Source: JBDGSM01 sp042217615 | Lineage (GTDB): Archaea > Nanohalarchaeota > Nanosalinia > Nanosalinales > Nanosalinaceae | NCBI GenBank assembly: GCA_042217615.1 | Contig: JBDGSI010000075.1 | Coordinates: forward strand, 1-7,472 | Length of the DNA: 7,472 nt | Direction: 5' to 3' | Shown here: positions 5,098 to 7,472 of the stretch, piece after piece | Numbering within the stretch: position 1 is the stretch's first letter | Layout of the letters: every line of letters starts with the position of its first letter | Notes under the pieces: generated by a model | The model's database searches: none | Told to the model about the DNA's origin: nothing | Seen by the model: the letters and a program-made list of their open reading frames with translations, nothing else | Made by a program: the position numbers and the translations under genes

Positions 5098-5475
5098 ATG
5101 CAACTAATACCTCTCGCATTCCTAACGGCACTGACAACAGTCTTCGGACTAATCGCAGCACAAAGCAAGGACAGAAACCTACTAATACCGGCAGCAACCG
5201 CGTTACTACTGCTTTCCGGCCTAATTATACAGACCGGGGTTGAGTACCAGGACGGGTACAGTCAGACCCAAGAACAGATAGACAACAACACTACCGAGAT
5301 AACCCGCAACCCTGTCTACACAGATTTAAGCACAGATACAGGTTATAGCGATCTGAATGTTTGGATAGGATTGTTAGGCATCGGAACAAGCCTGTACCTG
5401 TTTTTCCAGGGAGTGATACCAAGCCGGTCTTGGAAAGGTAAATCCTCTATGGAAAAAGTTCTAGGTGGTAAATAA
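5098..5475 (+). CDS. Three-helix membrane protein (125 aa)
   Basis: Unrecognised by family. Hydrophobic segments lie at about 3-21, 28-46 and 87-106. The short linker QSKDRN (22-27) and the basic C-terminus (SRSWKGKSSMEK) are predicted inside. The polar loop 47-86, with sequons at N63 and N64 and several Tyr/Thr, is predicted outside. It could be a minor virion membrane protein or an assembly/egress factor. The ATG at 5098 has a compact SD (GTGAT, 5090-5094) only 3 nt away. It follows the capsid candidate after 83 nt holding the terminator, so it depends on read-through or a separate weak promoter. It abuts the next gene directly (TAA then ATG). Confidence 0.88.
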   Translation: MQLIPLAFLTALTTVFGLIAAQSKDRNLLIPAATALLLLSGLIIQTGVEYQDGYSQTQEQIDNNTTEITRNPVYTDLSTDTGYSDLNVWIGLLGIGTSLYLFFQGVIPSRSWKGKSSMEKVLGGK

Positions 5476-5931
5476 ATGAAGAATCAAGCTCTTGAAAGGG
5501 AAGAAACGCCGCATACAGAAATGCAAACCCTGAAAAAGGCGTTATTCGGAAACGAATCGCGCTACGAGAAAACACCTATCAACGAAGTAATTCCATCGGG
5601 ACACCTGGACCAGGAAGAACTGGAACTGATGCATCTCTACCATGATCTCTACAGTGAGTTACGGTTTTTGAATAACAAGTTTGATCTGCCAGAGACAGGG
5701 CTGAAAAACAAGTTGCTTGAGAAAATAGCGGTCATGGCGCACTTCTCAAAGGCTGAAGAAGGATTTGCCAGCGAGATGCTAATAACTAGAAAATCTCAAC
5801 AGTTCCAGGCCATGAAACAGAAAGAAGAAGTCGATACAGGTCCAAGCATACGGGAAGAGCTATTGGATTCAATCAGTGAACGCGGCGACAACACAGGCAG
5901 CGAACTGACCACTCCCGATGCATCTTGGTGA
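5476..5931 (+). CDS. Soluble helical protein of unknown function (151 aa)
   Basis: No family recognised. There is no signal peptide or membrane segment. The centre (about 45-116) is rich in Leu, Glu, Lys and His with long predicted helices (LDQEELELMHLYHDLYSEL; LKNKLLEKIAVMAHFSKAEE). The N-terminus (1-40) and the C-terminus (117-151, Ser/Thr/Asp-rich) look flexible. The ATG directly follows the TAA of the previous gene, and GGTGGT (5464-5469) is a plausible SD at 6 nt. Context between membrane virion proteins and the ATPase suggests an assembly or internal virion role. That is inference only. Confidence 0.88.
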   Translation: MKNQALEREETPHTEMQTLKKALFGNESRYEKTPINEVIPSGHLDQEELELMHLYHDLYSELRFLNNKFDLPETGLKNKLLEKIAVMAHFSKAEEGFASEMLITRKSQQFQAMKQKEEVDTGPSIREELLDSISERGDNTGSELTTPDASW

Positions 5932-5935
5932 TAGA

Positions 5936-6244
5936 ATGAACTTGAAGAAAAAATTTGGAGTCATGAACTCTGACGGCGAATACGAAACACTCGAAAATCA
6001 AGAAGAAATTAAAGAAGAACTTGACAGAGGAACCGAGTCAATCAGTGAAGAAGATAAAAAGTTCATCGCGCGGAGATTGGAGGAAAATCTTTCTTTGGCA
6101 AAGTCAGTGGGTCGAAAAGAGGCAGAGCTTCGAGGAAACAGTAAACAGAAACAGATGTTTGTCATGATGATTATGGCGACTGTTTTCTCCGCTGCGGCCG
6201 CCGGAGTTTCGATAATGTCAGCTTACGGCATGATAGGAGGTTGA
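5936..6244 (+). CDS. C-terminal single-helix (tail-anchored) protein (102 aa)
   Basis: Unrecognised. It has a charged soluble N-terminal part (1-72) with probable helices (EEIKEELDRGTE; EEDKKFIARRLEENLSLAK), then one hydrophobic helix at about 74-98 rich in Met, Ala and Gly, ending at the C-terminus (MIGG). The soluble part would face the cytoplasm or virion interior. I chose the ATG at 5936, with GGTGAT (5927-5932) close upstream. An in-frame ATG at 5918 has no SD and overlaps the preceding gene. The SD of the next gene (GGAGGT, 6236-6241) is built into its last codons. It could link the genome or ATPase to the membrane, but nothing in the sequence proves this. Confidence 0.85.
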   Translation: MNLKKKFGVMNSDGEYETLENQEEIKEELDRGTESISEEDKKFIARRLEENLSLAKSVGRKEAELRGNSKQKQMFVMMIMATVFSAAAAGVSIMSAYGMIGG

Positions 6245-6249
6245 CTAAT

Positions 6250-6426
6250 ATGAGTAAAAAAGCTGAGATCGAGGTAAAGGATTTTGGCACGCGTCACTGG
6301 GGGGTAAAAGAATTTGAGATAGAGGATGATGTCGCTGATGCATTGGCGACTGCTATAGCCAAGTACGGGATTTTTGAAAAGGTAGAAAGGCGGGTTGAGG
6401 AGATCCAGAATGGCGGAAGAAAATAA
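6250..6426 (+). CDS. Small acidic protein of unknown function (58 aa)
   Basis: The protein starts with an apparent beta strand (KKAEIEVKDFG), followed by a strand or turn (WGVKEFEIE) and an amphipathic helix (DDVADALATAIAKYGIFEKVERRVEEI). There is no membrane segment and no motif I recognise. The start is ATG 6250-6252, because GGAGGT at 6236-6241 is at 8-nt spacing; an in-frame TTG at 6241 lies in the SD itself. The 3' end overlaps the next gene by 17 nt, which suggests coupled translation. It could be a small adaptor or regulator. Confidence 0.82.
   Translation: MSKKAEIEVKDFGTRHWGVKEFEIEDDVADALATAIAKYGIFEKVERRVEEIQNGGRK
6397..6402 (+). promoter_or_regulatory. SD that fixes the start of the 135-aa gene
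   Basis: GAGGAG lies 7 nt before the ATG at 6410. A longer reading from TTG at 6395 would start on top of this site and is rejected. Confidence 0.6.
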
Positions 6427-6817
6427 CTCGGAAAAAAGCGGTCGCAAACTTCAGTACGACCTGCGACGTAGGCGAAAAAACCAGATCGCCTACCGGGTAA
6501 ATCAACTGGATGAAAGCCTTTCGAAAGTTTACCGGGAGAGAAGCCTGGAGGCTGCTAGAAACTGGTTTGCGGATTTAAGGGTGCTTTGGCAGCAGATAAA
6601 ACACTATATAGAGGATGAAGAAGAAGTTAAGGAGGTAGAAAGCTTAATTGACAAGTTCCATGAAAAGCTGGAGTCAGAAGATCCTCTTCAGGTAATAACT
6701 CGCAGTGATTTCAAGAATCTGCACGATAAAGTGAATTATCTCCGAATTGAGGAAGCAGGGCTGGATATACCGGTTAAAGAGGAAACAGAGGAAAAAGTGG
6801 AGGACTTTTACTTATGA
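6410..6817 (+). CDS. Charged helical protein coupled to the ATPase gene (135 aa)
   Basis: Unrecognised family. The N-terminus is basic (GRKLQYDLRRRRKNQIAYR, about 11-29) and could contact nucleic acid. Long charged helices follow (about 30-75, 80-95, 100-120) with an acidic end (KEETEEKVEDFYL). There is no membrane segment. The gene overlaps the preceding one by 17 nt and the ATPase start by 4 nt (ATGA at 6814-6817), so it is probably made in step with the ATPase. A small basic helical protein coupled to a P-loop ATPase suggests a DNA-recognition partner or regulator of the motor, by analogy with small subunits in packaging systems. No sequence match to a terminase small subunit is claimed. 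Confidence 0.88.
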   Translation: MAEENNSEKSGRKLQYDLRRRRKNQIAYRVNQLDESLSKVYRERSLEAARNWFADLRVLWQQIKHYIEDEEEVKEVESLIDKFHEKLESEDPLQVITRSDFKNLHDKVNYLRIEEAGLDIPVKEETEEKVEDFYL

Positions 6818-7472
6818 GTCAAGCGGAAGAGCTTTTGGATGATAAAATTTGTCGAGCGTTGGATATAACCAAGAAAAGGGTTAGGGACAGGGATAAGGAC
6901 TTTGTTTGCCTTGTTGAAGGAGGGGAAGGAAACGGAAAGTCTTCAGTCGCGCTGGAAATGGCTAAATACATGGATCCGGCATTTGATGTGGATGAGCAGG
7001 TTTGTATGAGTCATGAGCAAGTTATTAGGACGGCTGACGAACTACAACCATATCAGGCAATTGTATTTGACGAGGGTATTGAAGCGTTGCTTTCCAGGAA
7101 TCATGGGAAGACAAAGAATAAGATAATGATAGAATGGTTTAGAGAGATTAGAGCGAAAAACCTGTTTATCTTTATCTGCATGCCGGAGTTTAAGGAAATT
7201 GAAAAACCTATCCGTGATGACAGGGCCCACGCCTTAATTAGATGCGTTAAGCAGGGCTGGGCACATTTCTTTAATCAAAGAAAAATGGATCAAATTACTG
7301 TGGAAAGGCAGGGTAATAGAGTTATAGCAGACTATCCTGAACCGTTGTTTAGAGCTGGTTGGGAAGATCCTGAAGGCACAAATTTTTGGGAGCGTTACCA
7401 AGGGTTAAAGACTGAAAACGTTGAGAATTTAGCTGATAAGTATTTGAACGATGATGAGGAGAATAAGACCGA
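6814..7472 (+). CDS. P-loop ATPase, partial at 3' end, candidate genome-packaging or assembly motor
   Basis: The visible 219 residues contain a Walker A motif (GGEGNGKSS, 36-44: G36, G41, K42, S43) and a Walker B motif (AIVFDEG, 82-88, with D86 and E87). A third strand follows (KNLFIFICMPEF, 115-126) with a polar/Pro end in the place where related ATPases have a sensor residue. Downstream is an Arg-containing segment (IRDDRAHALIRCVKQGWAHFF, from about 133) resembling the end of the core in Zot/FtsK-like and archaeal-virus ATPases. The order Walker A, Walker B, then a beta strand ending in MP is typical of the additional-strand P-loop class. The sub-family is not certain. The ATG overlaps the previous stop, and GGAGG (6799-6803) is the SD. 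The frame is open at the edge, so the C-terminus is missing. A replication or partition ATPase is an alternative. Confidence 0.9.
   Translation, partial: MSQAEELLDDKICRALDITKKRVRDRDKDFVCLVEGGEGNGKSSVALEMAKYMDPAFDVDEQVCMSHEQVIRTADELQPYQAIVFDEGIEALLSRNHGKTKNKIMIEWFREIRAKNLFIFICMPEFKEIEKPIRDDRAHALIRCVKQGWAHFFNQRKMDQITVERQGNRVIADYPEPLFRAGWEDPEGTNFWERYQGLKTENVENLADKYLNDDEENKT

Noticed and set aside
1..7472. CRISPR array, tRNA/rRNA gene, insertion sequence or attachment site
   Set aside because: No spaced repeats, cloverleaf, transposase or flanking direct repeats were seen; attachment sites would lie outside this window if it is a provirus.

Overview
The window looks like the structural (virion) region of an archaeal virus or provirus. 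The closest architectural match is the spindle-shaped, membrane-capsid type. No gene could be matched to a named virus. Archaeal signs are: nearly perfect Shine-Dalgarno (SD) sequences (AGGAGGTGAT type) before most genes, TATA-like boxes rather than -35/-10 promoters, a DUF2188-type small protein common in haloarchaea and their viruses, and very acidic exposed domains. GC content is roughly 45% (estimated by eye) and Lys/AGA/AGG use is substantial. Acidic proteins with moderate GC suggest a halophile that is not a typical high-GC haloarchaeon, for example a nanohaloarchaeal or Haloquadratum-like host. The host is an inference.

The layout is two divergent, tightly packed operons meeting at a 144-bp control region (4676-4819). 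The minus operon runs leftwards: a 160-aa membrane protein with an acidic ectodomain (4675-4193), a DUF2188-like protein (4172-3966), a 154-aa protein with a basic middle (3958-3494), a 990-aa low-complexity giant (3490-518), two small two-helix membrane proteins (516-313 and 316-53), and the first 18 codons of another gene that runs off the left edge (56-1). Most junctions are stop/start overlaps, or place the SD of the next gene in the last codons of the previous one.

The plus operon starts with a 64-aa two-helix hydrophobic protein, the best candidate for the major capsid protein. A hairpin plus T-run terminator follows it directly. Next come a three-helix membrane protein (5098-5475), a soluble helical protein (5476-5931), a tail-anchored protein (5936-6244), a 58-aa protein (6250-6426), a charged helical protein (6410-6817) and a P-loop ATPase that runs off the right edge (6814-7472).

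The most notable observation is that the first genes on either side of the control region are paralogues. Both proteins begin MGLI and share about 17/26 residues over the first helix and 16/29 over the second. The minus copy carries about 96 extra residues between the two helices: an acidic, probably beta-rich, potentially N-glycosylated domain. This suggests a capsid subunit and a 'capsid subunit plus spike' made from one ancestral two-helix protein and controlled by a shared palindromic operator. Two further two-helix proteins at the end of the minus operon have a similar build.
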